Below are positions 27,957 through 37,015 of a DNA stretch of 40,107 nucleotides, piece after piece (the stretch's first letter is position 1; each line of letters starts with the position of its first letter). Under the pieces are notes generated by a model that saw nothing but the letters and a program-made list of their open reading frames with translations, was not told where the DNA came from and ran no database searches. Origin of the DNA: Aigarchaeota archaeon (GTDB lineage Archaea > Thermoproteota > Nitrososphaeria_A > Caldarchaeales > Wolframiiraptoraceae); the NCBI GenBank assembly GCA_025058515.1, contig JANXDW010000018.1, forward strand, positions 1-40,107, in the 5' to 3' direction. Both the position numbers and the translations under genes were made by a program.

Positions 27957-28979
27957 ATGCCGGTCTACTCTCGGAAAGTTCAGAAAACAGGTGGTACAAC
28001 CTTTATAGTATCGCTTCCCCAAGAGTGGGTGAGAAACATTGGATTAAAGCCTCATGATGAGCTATATATGATGGAGGAGCCGAGCGGCGAGCTCATACTT
28101 TGGCCTAAATTCCTTGATGAACGAGAATCCTATGAAGAAGGTACGGTTAAGATTCCAGCTGATGCAGGACCTGAAGACATACTCCGACTCTACATCTCAA
28201 TGTATATCACAGGATTTAATATCATTAAGCTTGAGTTTGGTGAGACTGGCTATAGACATACTAAAGAGTTAAAGGAGATGATTCGGAGATGGTTGGTAGG
28301 CGTAGAGATTGTAAGTGAAAGCTTCTATGGATTAGTGACGCAGTGTCTACCGACGCATGATAGCTTGCAACCGTTAAAGGTGATCGAGAGGATGGCTGAC
28401 CTTGCTGCAAGCATGCAGAGAGATGCTTTATATGCGATAGAAAACAATGATGAAGCCTTGGCCAGAGACATAATAGAGAGAGATTATGATGTTGATAGGT
28501 TTTACCATTTTATCGTTAGACAGCTAAATAAGGGTGTTTCAAGTCCTCGAAGACTCGCAACCCTCGGTCTCAAAAACATTCAAGAAGCCCTCTCCTACAT
28601 CATAGTCGCTAAAACAATTGAGAGAGCTGCAGACCACGCAACATCAATCGCTAACTTTATGATTAGAGAGAGAAGGGCTAAGTCACCTCCTCCAGAGCTG
28701 ATAAAAGCTGGATACGAAGCAAGCGACCTCTTCACAGAGGCCAAGACTGCACTACTGAAAACCGATGTCATGAAAGCCCGCCAGATTATGAAAAAAATAG
28801 AGTTACTGGAGCGTAAACTCATAGAGATAACCCAAGAAGAAGGTGTGGAGTGTGAGATGGATGCTGCCATCCACATGTTAGGTCGAGACATATACCGGAT
28901 CGTAGAGTACAGTTCTGATATCTGCGAGGCAACACTCAACCTAGGCGCACGATATGGAGTTTTCACAGAGAAAAAATAG
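27957..28979 (+). CDS. AbrB/SpoVT-type N-terminal domain fused to PhoU domains; phosphate regulator
   Basis: MPVYSRKVQKTGGTTFIVSLPQEWVRNIGLKPHDELYMMEEPSGELILWP followed by two PhoU-like repeats. Confidence 0.92.
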   Translation: MPVYSRKVQKTGGTTFIVSLPQEWVRNIGLKPHDELYMMEEPSGELILWPKFLDERESYEEGTVKIPADAGPEDILRLYISMYITGFNIIKLEFGETGYRHTKELKEMIRRWLVGVEIVSESFYGLVTQCLPTHDSLQPLKVIERMADLAASMQRDALYAIENNDEALARDIIERDYDVDRFYHFIVRQLNKGVSSPRRLATLGLKNIQEALSYIIVAKTIERAADHATSIANFMIRERRAKSPPPELIKAGYEASDLFTEAKTALLKTDVMKARQIMKKIELLERKLIEITQEEGVECEMDAAIHMLGRDIYRIVEYSSDICEATLNLGARYGVFTEKK

Positions 28980-29116
28980 AGAAGCGATCTTTAAGATGAG
29001 CTTAAGAAGTAAAACTGTGACCTATTAGTATGATAAATAGATAGAGACACTACAAAATATTACATAAAGTAAAGTTTACATAAATATAGCTCTTCAAGTA
29101 TTTTTATTGGTAGCTT

Positions 29117-29335
29117 ATGGAGAAGAATGAAAAGACTGCAGTAGGTATCTTCAAGATATCAGGGATAAGCTGTGGAGGCGGTAATTGTATAAAGCGGTTT
29201 AAGAAAGAGCTCTATAAACTGGATGGAGTATTGAGTATCGGTATAAACTATTTCACAGATAAGCTATATGTGGAGTATGATCCATTAAAGATATCTTTAG
29301 AAGAGATTAAGAAAGTGGTTGGGAAGAGTGGGTAA
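29117..29335 (+). CDS. Heavy-metal-associated (HMA-like) small protein with atypical C-x4-C motif
   Basis: FKISGISCGGGNCIKRFKKELYKLDGVLSIGINYFTDKLYVEYDPLKISLEEIKKVV has an HMA fold pattern; directly precedes a P1B ATPase. Confidence 0.7.
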   Translation: MEKNEKTAVGIFKISGISCGGGNCIKRFKKELYKLDGVLSIGINYFTDKLYVEYDPLKISLEEIKKVVGKSG

Positions 29336-29370
29336 AGATCTTTGAAAACTTTTAGTAGAGAGGTGTCTAG

Positions 29371-31497
29371 TTGGCTAAAGATGTTGTCTGTGGAATGTAT
29401 GTAGATGAGAGTAAGACGCCTTTCAAGGTTGAGCGTGAAGGTAGAGTCTACTACTTCTGTAGCGAGCATTGTCTAAAAGAGTTTCTCGCACCTGAAAGAG
29501 AGTTTAAGAGGCTGAAGATCCTCACAGTGTTCAGCCTGACCCTCGGAAGCATTATAGCCATTCTTGAATATCTTATCCCATACATTCTCAGAGTTGAGCA
29601 CAATTTTATCTGGCTCGGACTATCTAACTACACATGGCTCTTCATACTCGCCACCCCTGTCCAGTTTATAGGTGGATGGAGATTCTACAAGGGAACACTT
29701 GATGCAATCAAGGCTAGACAGGCCAATATGGATAGCTTGATAGCTATCGGGACAACAGCTGCATGGCTCTACAGCACTCTCTACACCTTCGCTCCCAGCA
29801 TATTTCCCACGACCGTGACATTCAAGGGACCTGAAGTCTACTTTACAGAGACAGGATTGATCATAGGGTTCATAATGCTTGGAAGGACGATGGAGCATGT
29901 AGTTAAGGGTAAGGCATCGGAAGCTATTAGAAAACTTCTCGATCTACAACCGAGATCTGCGAAGATAGTTAAAGATGGTGAAGAAGTAGAGGTCCCGGTT
30001 GAGAAGGTTCAAGTAGGCGATGTCGTTCTCGTAAGACCTGGAGAGAGGATACCTGTAGATGCAGTAGTATTATACGGTTACTCTTCTGTAGATGAATCTA
30101 TGATAACTGGGGAGAGTATTCCTGTGGAGAAGAAGGCTGGTGATGAAGTGATAGGAGGTACTATAAATAAATCTGGATTCCTCAAGATTAAGGCTACTAG
30201 AGTAGGATCTGATACCGTGCTCTCCCAAATTGTAGAGATGGTGGAGAGATCGATCCTCTCCCAGACTCCAATACAGAGGATAGCTGATACTATATCATCC
30301 TACTTTGTACCAGCTGTCGTGTTTTTAGGCATAGGGGTCTTCCTCTTCTGGTACCTAGTTTGGGGTCTACCATTCACATCAGCATTCATAATCTTGATTT
30401 CAGTACTCATTATAGCATGTCCATGTGCTTTGGGGATAGCTACACCTGCCGCAATAATGATAGGTGCTTCAAAAGGTGCTAGATATGGGATACTGATAAA
30501 GAATGGTGAAGCATTGGAAAAACTCCATAAGGTTAACATTATAGTATTCGATAAGACTAAAACTCTTACAACTGGAGAGACCACTGTAACAGATATCATC
30601 TCTTTCAACAGCAGTGAAGTAGAAGTGCTTAGAGTTGCGGCCATAGCTGAATTGAGGTCTGAGCACCCACTGGGTGAAGCGATCGTAAAAAGTGCGAAGA
30701 CCAAGAATTTGAAGCTTGAAGAACCCGATAGCTTTGAGATAATTCCAGGTTATGGTGTAAAAGCATTCTACAATGGTAAGACTGTCTTGGTTGGAAATAA
30801 AGAGCTGATGAAGATTCATGGACTATCTGTAGAGCATGTTGAAGAGAAGGTGAGAATGCTTGAAGAAGATGGGAAGACAACAGTTTTAGTAGCATTAAAC
30901 GATAGGGTTATTGGGATAATAGCCTTGATGGATTCTATTAAAGAGAACGCTCTTCCAGCTATCAATTACCTCAAATCTATGGGGATAGAGGTGATAATGC
31001 TTACAGGAGATAATGAACGTACTGCTCGTGCAATAGGTAGAAGATTAGGAATCGATAAAGTTATTGCAGAGGTTTCTCCGAAAGATAAAGCTGAAGTTGT
31101 AAGTAAACTTAGACGTGAGGGAAAAGTTGTAGCGATGGTTGGAGATGGTGTAAATGATGCTCCAGCACTTGTATCCGCAGATGTCGGTATAGCTATCGGA
31201 AGTGGAACCGATATAGCGAAAGAAGCAGGTGGAATCATATTAATTAGAGATGATGTTACAGATGTAGTAAAAGCGATAATGTTGAGTAAGAAGGTCTTTA
31301 AGAAAATTAAAGAAAATCTTTTCTGGGCATTCGGATATAATGTAACACTTATCCCAGTAGCTGCAGGGATCCTTTACCCTTCTCTAGGTCTACTTCTCAA
31401 TCCAGTATTTGCAGCTATAGCGATGTCTGCTTCATCAATAACGGTTACTTTAAACTCTATGCTGTTAAATCGGTGGACACCTAAGAACATATCATGA
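29371..31497 (+). CDS. Cu(+)-type P1B-ATPase with N-terminal YHS-like domain
   Basis: N-terminal [81 protein letters not shown]7 YN and TM8 MSASS motifs typical of Cu(+). Confidence 0.93.
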   Translation: MAKDVVCGMYVDESKTPFKVEREGRVYYFCSEHCLKEFLAPEREFKRLKILTVFSLTLGSIIAILEYLIPYILRVEHNFIWLGLSNYTWLFILATPVQFIGGWRFYKGTLDAIKARQANMDSLIAIGTTAAWLYSTLYTFAPSIFPTTVTFKGPEVYFTETGLIIGFIMLGRTMEHVVKGKASEAIRKLLDLQPRSAKIVKDGEEVEVPVEKVQVGDVVLVRPGERIPVDAVVLYGYSSVDESMITGESIPVEKKAGDEVIGGTINKSGFLKIKATRVGSDTVLSQIVEMVERSILSQTPIQRIADTISSYFVPAVVFLGIGVFLFWYLVWGLPFTSAFIILISVLIIACPCALGIATPAAIMIGASKGARYGILIKNGEALEKLHKVNIIVFDKTKTLTTGETTVTDIISFNSSEVEVLRVAAIAELRSEHPLGEAIVKSAKTKNLKLEEPDSFEIIPGYGVKAFYNGKTVLVGNKELMKIHGLSVEHVEEKVRMLEEDGKTTVLVALNDRVIGIIALMDSIKENALPAINYLKSMGIEVIMLTGDNERTARAIGRRLGIDKVIAEVSPKDKAEVVSKLRREGKVVAMVGDGVNDAPALVSADVGIAIGSGTDIAKEAGGIILIRDDVTDVVKAIMLSKKVFKKIKENLFWAFGYNVTLIPVAAGILYPSLGLLLNPVFAAIAMSASSITVTLNSMLLNRWTPKNIS

Positions 31498-31580
31498 GTT
31501 ACGGTATAGAGTTACGATATATTATCTCATCACGACACATCTTTCATAGATGTACTATAATCTGGAAAACCGTATATGGT

Positions 31581-31859
31581 TTATGGGTTTAGCTTTATAT
31601 CAGTTGTATGCTGACCCATCAACTCTCTCTTCAACGCTTCTCTTCTAACCATTAAATCATTTACTTCTTTCTGAAGTGTTCTTCTCGCATCGTCCAACTT
31701 ACTAATTTCTTCTCTCAAATCTCTAATCCTCTCCTCGAGTTCTTCAATCTCCTTCTTCTTTTCTTCATATTTCTTGAGATCTGTAAGCATCTTCCACGTT
31801 ATCACGAATTTATATAGTTCATCTTCATTACCGCTGAAGATTACTTGGAAGTTAGCCAT
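31581..31859 (-). CDS. Coiled-coil hypothetical protein (92 aa)
   Basis: LTDLKKYEEKKKEIEELEERIRDLREEISKLDDARRTLQKEVNDLMVRREALKREL heptads. Confidence 0.6.
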   Translation of the reverse strand: MANFQVIFSGNEDELYKFVITWKMLTDLKKYEEKKKEIEELEERIRDLREEISKLDDARRTLQKEVNDLMVRREALKRELMGQHTTDIKLNP

Positions 31860-31913
31860 CGATCTCCACCTCGAGTATTACGGATTATCATCTAGCTATA
31901 AAATGTTGTCTAG

Positions 31914-32498
31914 TTACTTTTCTCTAGGTTTAACTATTATTTCTTTTATGACTAGGTTGAAGAAGTCGTTTGAGTGTGATGGTTTTATGACTAGAGCTGT
32001 ATCCGCTCCCCTACTTGTTCCCGCTATCGCTATCACTTCACGGTCTACTGGTATAAGTCCAGCGTCAGCAGCCATAACAGTTATCTCTACACATACTTTA
32101 ACACCTTCTCCAAACAATCTCAAGGTTTCAGAAATTATAGTCAACATACCGATTGTACCCAACTTATTTCTAACTCCTCTCTCTATTCCTGAGAGAGCAT
32201 GAGATGCTGTCAGTATCTTTCCACCAAGCCTCAATATCTCTTCTTCATACTCTTTCTTCATCTCTTGTTGTCCAGGTTTCTTGAAGCCTGTGTGATGTCT
32301 AACAATCACTATGTTGAATCCTTTAAAGATTTGGCAAGCTCTTACTCCAGTTTCACCTGTTGTCGATGCAACTACTATGTCTTTTATCTCTAGTTCTGAC
32401 GCTCTTCTATATGCTAGATTAAGTGTTTCTTCTGTATTATCCATTCCAGGATTTTCAAAGTATGTAGTTTCTACTTTTCTGGAAGTGAACTTCATCAC
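31914..32498 (-). CDS. Pyruvate kinase alpha/beta (PK_C)-like domain protein
   Basis: ASELEIKDIVVASTTGETGVRACQIFKGFNIVIVRHHTGFKKPGQQEM...GKILTASHALSGIERGVRNKLG. Confidence 0.8.
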   Translation of the reverse strand: MMKFTSRKVETTYFENPGMDNTEETLNLAYRRASELEIKDIVVASTTGETGVRACQIFKGFNIVIVRHHTGFKKPGQQEMKKEYEEEILRLGGKILTASHALSGIERGVRNKLGTIGMLTIISETLRLFGEGVKVCVEITVMAADAGLIPVDREVIAIAGTSRGADTALVIKPSHSNDFFNLVIKEIIVKPREK

Positions 32499-32529
32499 CT
32501 CTCACCTTCATCCTAGAATGTTTGCCTTG

Positions 32530-32553
32530 AATAATATTGAACATAATATTATT
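32530..32553. promoter_or_regulatory. Inverted repeat AATAATATT-gaacat-AATATTATT between divergent genes
   Basis: Perfect 9-bp arms with 6-bp spacer, just upstream of a TATA-like TTTTTATATAG. Confidence 0.5.
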
Positions 32554-32581
32554 TAACCTGTTTTTATATAGTCTTTATTGA

Positions 32582-33193
32582 ATGCCCTACAAGTATACCT
32601 TCGACTTGACGGTTCTTCCTAAGAGATTCTTTAGGGAATTGATGATGATAGTTAACTCGAGAGATCTCCATAAGAAGGCTGGAGCTATCTTAAGGTCCTT
32701 GGTTGAGAGATTTAAGCTCTCAGAGATAACGTGTCTCGAGCTATCTGATATACTTCAAGTAATTGAAGATCTACTAGACATATATATTAAGAATCTAGCT
32801 TACCAAGAAAAGTTTAAGAGAAGTATGAAGAGAGCTCTGTTTCTACCACATTGTGCTAGAAAATATGTTGATTATAGATGTATGGCAGAATTCAATCCAG
32901 ATATCCCTACTTATAGATGTAGAAGATGTTCATCTGATTGTCAGATAAATCTGGCTTCATCTATAGCGGATAAAAAGGGATATGATGTATATATTGTTCC
33001 AGGAGGCTCATGTATACCCCAGATAATAAAGAAGTTTGGATATGATGGTATAATTGGAGTAGCATGTGGAGATGAGATCAAGCTTGCATCTAAGTATCTT
33101 TATGAAGATATAGCAGCTCAAGCAGTCCCACTATTGAAGAACGGCTGCTCAAATACTAAGTTCAATCTCAAGTATCTATACGAGATCTTATAG
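32582..33193 (+). CDS. DUF116-family cysteine-rich protein
   Basis: ALFLPHCARKYVDYRCMAE, YRCRRCSSDCQINLA, YDVYIVPGGSCIPQII, GVACGDEIKLA. Confidence 0.82.
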   Translation: MPYKYTFDLTVLPKRFFRELMMIVNSRDLHKKAGAILRSLVERFKLSEITCLELSDILQVIEDLLDIYIKNLAYQEKFKRSMKRALFLPHCARKYVDYRCMAEFNPDIPTYRCRRCSSDCQINLASSIADKKGYDVYIVPGGSCIPQIIKKFGYDGIIGVACGDEIKLASKYLYEDIAAQAVPLLKNGCSNTKFNLKYLYEIL

Positions 33194-33709
33194 TTTTACA
33201 GTAAACATAGTATGAGTTGCGGTTAGGTTGACTTCGGTCAGTAGCCATAATTGTTTAAAGACTTGATTATAGAAGTCTGCTCGAACATCTTCTCTTACGC
33301 CTATCACTACATCGTACAATCCGTAGAGTTCATGTGCTTCCAATACAGGTTCTATTGATTTAAGATGAGCCTCCCAGAACTTTGGTACAGAAGGTCTTCT
33401 AATCTTTCCAAATATATATGCACATTTCTCAATCTCGCTAGCTCTCTCTTTCTCAAAGCTTAATCCTCCTTCTTTAACTATTAGAGTATTAGAGTCTTGG
33501 AGACCATGCTGTTGAAGTACTTCCAAGAAGCTATCTACTTGAGTTAGATTATCAAACTCTATCTTACAGATTAAATCATATGTTCCATAAATTAAGTATG
33601 CTTCTTTAACCATTCTCGAACTCTTAACAGCGTTCAAAGCTTGAACCAATCCACTTCTAGGACTAATAATGCTTAAAACGAAAGCTTTCATCAAGATATC
33701 TTCTCTCAC
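33188..33709 (-). CDS. Tandem RAM (Lrp/AsnC ligand-binding) domain protein without an obvious DNA-binding domain
   Basis: Two alpha-beta RAM-like units: VKEAYLIYGTYDLICKIEFDNLTQVDSFLE and LEAHELYGLYDVVIGVREDVRADFYNQVF. Confidence 0.72.
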   Translation of the reverse strand: MREDILMKAFVLSIISPRSGLVQALNAVKSSRMVKEAYLIYGTYDLICKIEFDNLTQVDSFLEVLQQHGLQDSNTLIVKEGGLSFEKERASEIEKCAYIFGKIRRPSVPKFWEAHLKSIEPVLEAHELYGLYDVVIGVREDVRADFYNQVFKQLWLLTEVNLTATHTMFTVKL

Positions 33710-33972
33710 CTAGTTAATAAGGATTTAGAAAAAAATAGATCAATAACAAAATACCTAGAAGATCTTCCCTCTTTATCATAGAATTATCCATCGATGAGCA
33801 TTTTTGATAAAAAATTATTCAACTTAGGATGTGCTTTTTATAAAAATGAATATCGTGTACATTTTTACGAAAAATATTATTATTTTAACGATAATAGAAT
33901 GAAGATCGACAATTACAATACGGCTTTTGAGAAAATCTATTATATCTCCATTACATATAAAAAATTAAAAAT

Positions 33973-35361
33973 ATGAGAACTTGTCTACTGGATACTACAC
34001 TGAGAGAAGGTGAGCTCTACAGATTATTGAAGTTATCGAGAAAGATAGCGATAGCAAGATCTTTACTTGAGGTAGGTATAAGGAGAATCGAGTTGACTTT
34101 AGCTTATCCTCCTAGAACTTCACCAGAAGACTTAAAGATGCTCATATCTTTATTAAATGATTATGATGCTGAGTCAGTAATACATTGTAGAGCTTATAGA
34201 GAAGATGTAGAGAGTGCGAGTAAGTATGATGTGTGGGGAATAGCTGTCTATATAGCTTTAAGCAAGATCCACGCAAGGTATAAGTTCGGAGAAGAAGATC
34301 GAGGAGAATTAACTAGAAGATTAATAGATGCAATAGAGTTATCGAAAGAGTCAGGGTTCAAGTACATTAGAGCTACAATAGAAGATGCTTCAAGAATATA
34401 TTTAGAAGAAGGGTTAGATGAGCTTGTTAAAACAATCAATGTATTGAGAGATGCTGGAGCTACGATTATAAGCTTGCCAGATACTTCAGGTTTAATGACT
34501 CCACCCATTGTAAGAGATTTCATTAAAGATTTAAAGAGATGTGTATCTGCTCAGATCTCGGCACACTTTCATAACGATTATGGTTATGCATCTGCAAATA
34601 CTGTTGAAGCTATTCTAGCAGGGGTAGATGAAGCACATGTAAGTATACTAGGCATAGGTGATAGAAATGGTATTGCAGACCTCTATGAGGTAGTAGCACC
34701 TTTGATAGATATCCATAGAGTAGAGCTTGGAGTAAAACGAGAATCTCTAAAGGATCTATACTCTACCTTTAGCAAGTTGACTGGGATAAGGATTCCAGCT
34801 AGGCATCCATTAAGCGATGAAGCTAGAACTATTAGAGCAGGAGTTCATCAATCGATGACTATAAAAGCTCCAGAAGGATATATTCCAAAAGGAAAACTTC
34901 ATCATGATTTTACTTCTATACTTTATGAGCCTACCCCGTTCATCAGTAAGAGATTAATAGAAGAGATACTAGGAGAATGTAATCTTAGCCATGAGAAGAT
35001 CAAGGAACTGACTGAGCGTATAGGTTCAGAAGCTTCAAGAATGAGTGGAAGGCTACCTATCACCAGACTACAACATATACTATCAGAGTACTTATCGCCT
35101 ACCGCTAGAAAAAAATTAGAGAAATTCTTTGGTCTTGAACGTGCATACGTTCTATTAAAGAGCGGGCCAAGTCTTTCAATTGATAGTTTTATCGAAGAAG
35201 TGTCTAGGTGGAGTGAAGTCGAGCATATTGAAGAAGTCTACGGTTGCTTCGACTTAATATTAACGGTTAAAACGAATCCTGGAATAGAAGAGTTCGTTGA
35301 GAAGCTGAATAAATTATTTGGTAATGGAATAGAGAAGATCAGTATCTTAACATTACGTTAA
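33973..35361 (+). CDS. DRE-TIM metallolyase (homocitrate/2-isopropylmalate synthase-like) with C-terminal RAM domain
   Basis: LLDTTLREGE, SAHFHNDYGYASANTVEAILAGVDEAHVSILGIGDRNG, AGVHQSMTIKAP; C-terminal VEHIEEVYGCFDLILTVKTNPGIEEFVEKL. Confidence 0.87.
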   Translation: MRTCLLDTTLREGELYRLLKLSRKIAIARSLLEVGIRRIELTLAYPPRTSPEDLKMLISLLNDYDAESVIHCRAYREDVESASKYDVWGIAVYIALSKIHARYKFGEEDRGELTRRLIDAIELSKESGFKYIRATIEDASRIYLEEGLDELVKTINVLRDAGATIISLPDTSGLMTPPIVRDFIKDLKRCVSAQISAHFHNDYGYASANTVEAILAGVDEAHVSILGIGDRNGIADLYEVVAPLIDIHRVELGVKRESLKDLYSTFSKLTGIRIPARHPLSDEARTIRAGVHQSMTIKAPEGYIPKGKLHHDFTSILYEPTPFISKRLIEEILGECNLSHEKIKELTERIGSEASRMSGRLPITRLQHILSEYLSPTARKKLEKFFGLERAYVLLKSGPSLSIDSFIEEVSRWSEVEHIEEVYGCFDLILTVKTNPGIEEFVEKLNKLFGNGIEKISILTLR

Positions 35362-35969
35362 AAAAGTTTCTCTAATAATCTTGATACTTCTTCAAGTACA
35401 TCATATTCTTTAGCTCTCTTGATAAGATAGTCTTTATCAATCATAGATAGATTTAGGTAGAGTGTTTTTGCAGCCAACTCAACTCCTTTATAGCCATTCT
35501 TAATTATTAGAGAGATTGAATAATCTTCTGGGGACAGTATCTTTACATTTATATTCGTATTCACTAACTTCTTAGACATCTCATCATCCCATCTTAAAGG
35601 CTCAGGTTCTCTATAAACGCTTAAGAAAAGATTCACTTGAAGGTCGAGCAATTTAATATAACTTCCACTATATGAGAGTCTTCTGAATCCTAGTTTCTCT
35701 AAATTATCTGCGAGAACTCTTAAGTCTAAGTTTCTGATAGAGTATGTTATCTCACTGGACCAGTAAGGTATAGAATAGAAGTTTAAAGCATATTCACCGA
35801 TTAGAGCATATGTTATCTCATTTCTATTCATTATCTCAGAGAACCGTTTTATACAGTGGTTGACGGGCCTAAGCCAAGGCATCATCTCATTAACATAGTT
35901 AAAGACATCGATATCTTTGAATAAGTCTGCTTCTCTCTTAATTCTACTAATCTCTTGGTCGGTTAACAT
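35358..35969 (-). CDS. Nucleotidyltransferase-fold-like protein, probably degenerate
   Basis: ITYALIGEYALNFYSIPYWSSEITYSIRNLDLRVLADNLEKLGF resembles MNT/AbiEii-type NTases, but the GG/GS-DxD catalytic signature is replaced. Confidence 0.45.
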   Translation of the reverse strand: MLTDQEISRIKREADLFKDIDVFNYVNEMMPWLRPVNHCIKRFSEIMNRNEITYALIGEYALNFYSIPYWSSEITYSIRNLDLRVLADNLEKLGFRRLSYSGSYIKLLDLQVNLFLSVYREPEPLRWDDEMSKKLVNTNINVKILSPEDYSISLIIKNGYKGVELAAKTLYLNLSMIDKDYLIKRAKEYDVLEEVSRLLEKLF

Positions 35970-36014
35970 ACATCACCATCTAGAGATAATGGTAGTTTAA
36001 GATTTTATAGATTT

Positions 36015-36857
36015 TTACATTAAATTATAGTATATGGTAAGCATACTGATGTATGAGAGGAGGAGAGAGGAGGGTAAACTCTTCTCCCACCCTATTCCTC
36101 TCGAATGGGTGAGCCCTGATGCAATCATTATCAATTGAATTATATGTGTTACTACAAATATTGATTGAAGTAATAAAACTATAGAGCTGATCTGAATATT
36201 AAAGTATTGAAAGAGTAGAAGTAGTAGAAGGTATAAGTCTATAGGTATGTAGGAGATGATAGTTGAGATTATTAATCCACCAAATCCTCCACTATAAGGT
36301 GAAAGTATCTCCCCAGAGAGTAGAACGTATCCAAGTACTATCCCCATGCTTATGATAGAGTTTAATATGTTTCCTCCAGAAGGATTGAAAGAGATATGAA
36401 GGATTACTGTCTTGATAGGCATGAGGTATGTTAATATTAGGTAGGCAGCTATGATCGGTATACTTAATGCTGAGTATCTTAAGGGGTTGAAGGCTATCCT
36501 CTCCATCAATGGGGCCACAGATAGGAATCTAGTAATAGCTGTTGGATGTTTAGGTTTAGGCTCAGCTCCTACATCTCTCATCATCTTCTCTACTACGAGT
36601 AAGCCTTTCTCATTTAGTACATACCTACCTCTTCTAACTTGATTTATCAAAGGCTTCAAGAACTCTAGATGATAATATAATGTTCCATAGCTTATGCTTA
36701 GTAGTAGCTTAAGCTGGGTAGCACTCATCTCTCCACGAGTATAGAGTAGAGTAAGTATCTCTCTTCTCAGTGGATTCTTTAAAAGATTGTAAACTTCTAC
36801 TCCATCTATGTTCTCTTTATTCTTCAATCCTCTAGAGATTGAGGAGTACTCCCTCAT
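36015..36857 (-). CDS. Membrane-anchored wHTH (ArsR-like) regulator
   Basis: VYNLLKNPLRREILTLLYTRGEMSATQLKLLLSISYGTLYYHLEFLKPL wHTH followed by several TM helices. Confidence 0.82.
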   Translation of the reverse strand: MREYSSISRGLKNKENIDGVEVYNLLKNPLRREILTLLYTRGEMSATQLKLLLSISYGTLYYHLEFLKPLINQVRRGRYVLNEKGLLVVEKMMRDVGAEPKPKHPTAITRFLSVAPLMERIAFNPLRYSALSIPIIAAYLILTYLMPIKTVILHISFNPSGGNILNSIISMGIVLGYVLLSGEILSPYSGGFGGLIISTIISYIPIDLYLLLLLLFQYFNIQISSIVLLLQSIFVVTHIIQLIMIASGLTHSRGIGWEKSLPSSLLLSYISMLTIYYNLM

Positions 36858-37015
36858 ATATTTCTCTCAGATTTTCTGTAGACCTATTTAAAAATTCTAA
36901 GATGAGAATTATCGTTATAGATAAAACTTAATTAGTGATGATGAATGTAATCTTCGAGAAAAATCGAGAAAGAAAAATTATTAAGTTGTTTTTAATATTT
37001 TTAATCAAGGTTGCG

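Noticed and set aside
30300-30704. Several minus-strand ORFs (30300-31238) inside the ATPase gene
   Set aside because: Shadow ORFs of a clearly conserved plus-strand gene.
33794-33976. 60-aa AT-rich ORF before the RAM-DRE-TIM synthase as a confident gene
   Set aside because: Composition (Y/K/F/N-rich) is what random AT-rich DNA gives; kept only as a regulatory-region question.
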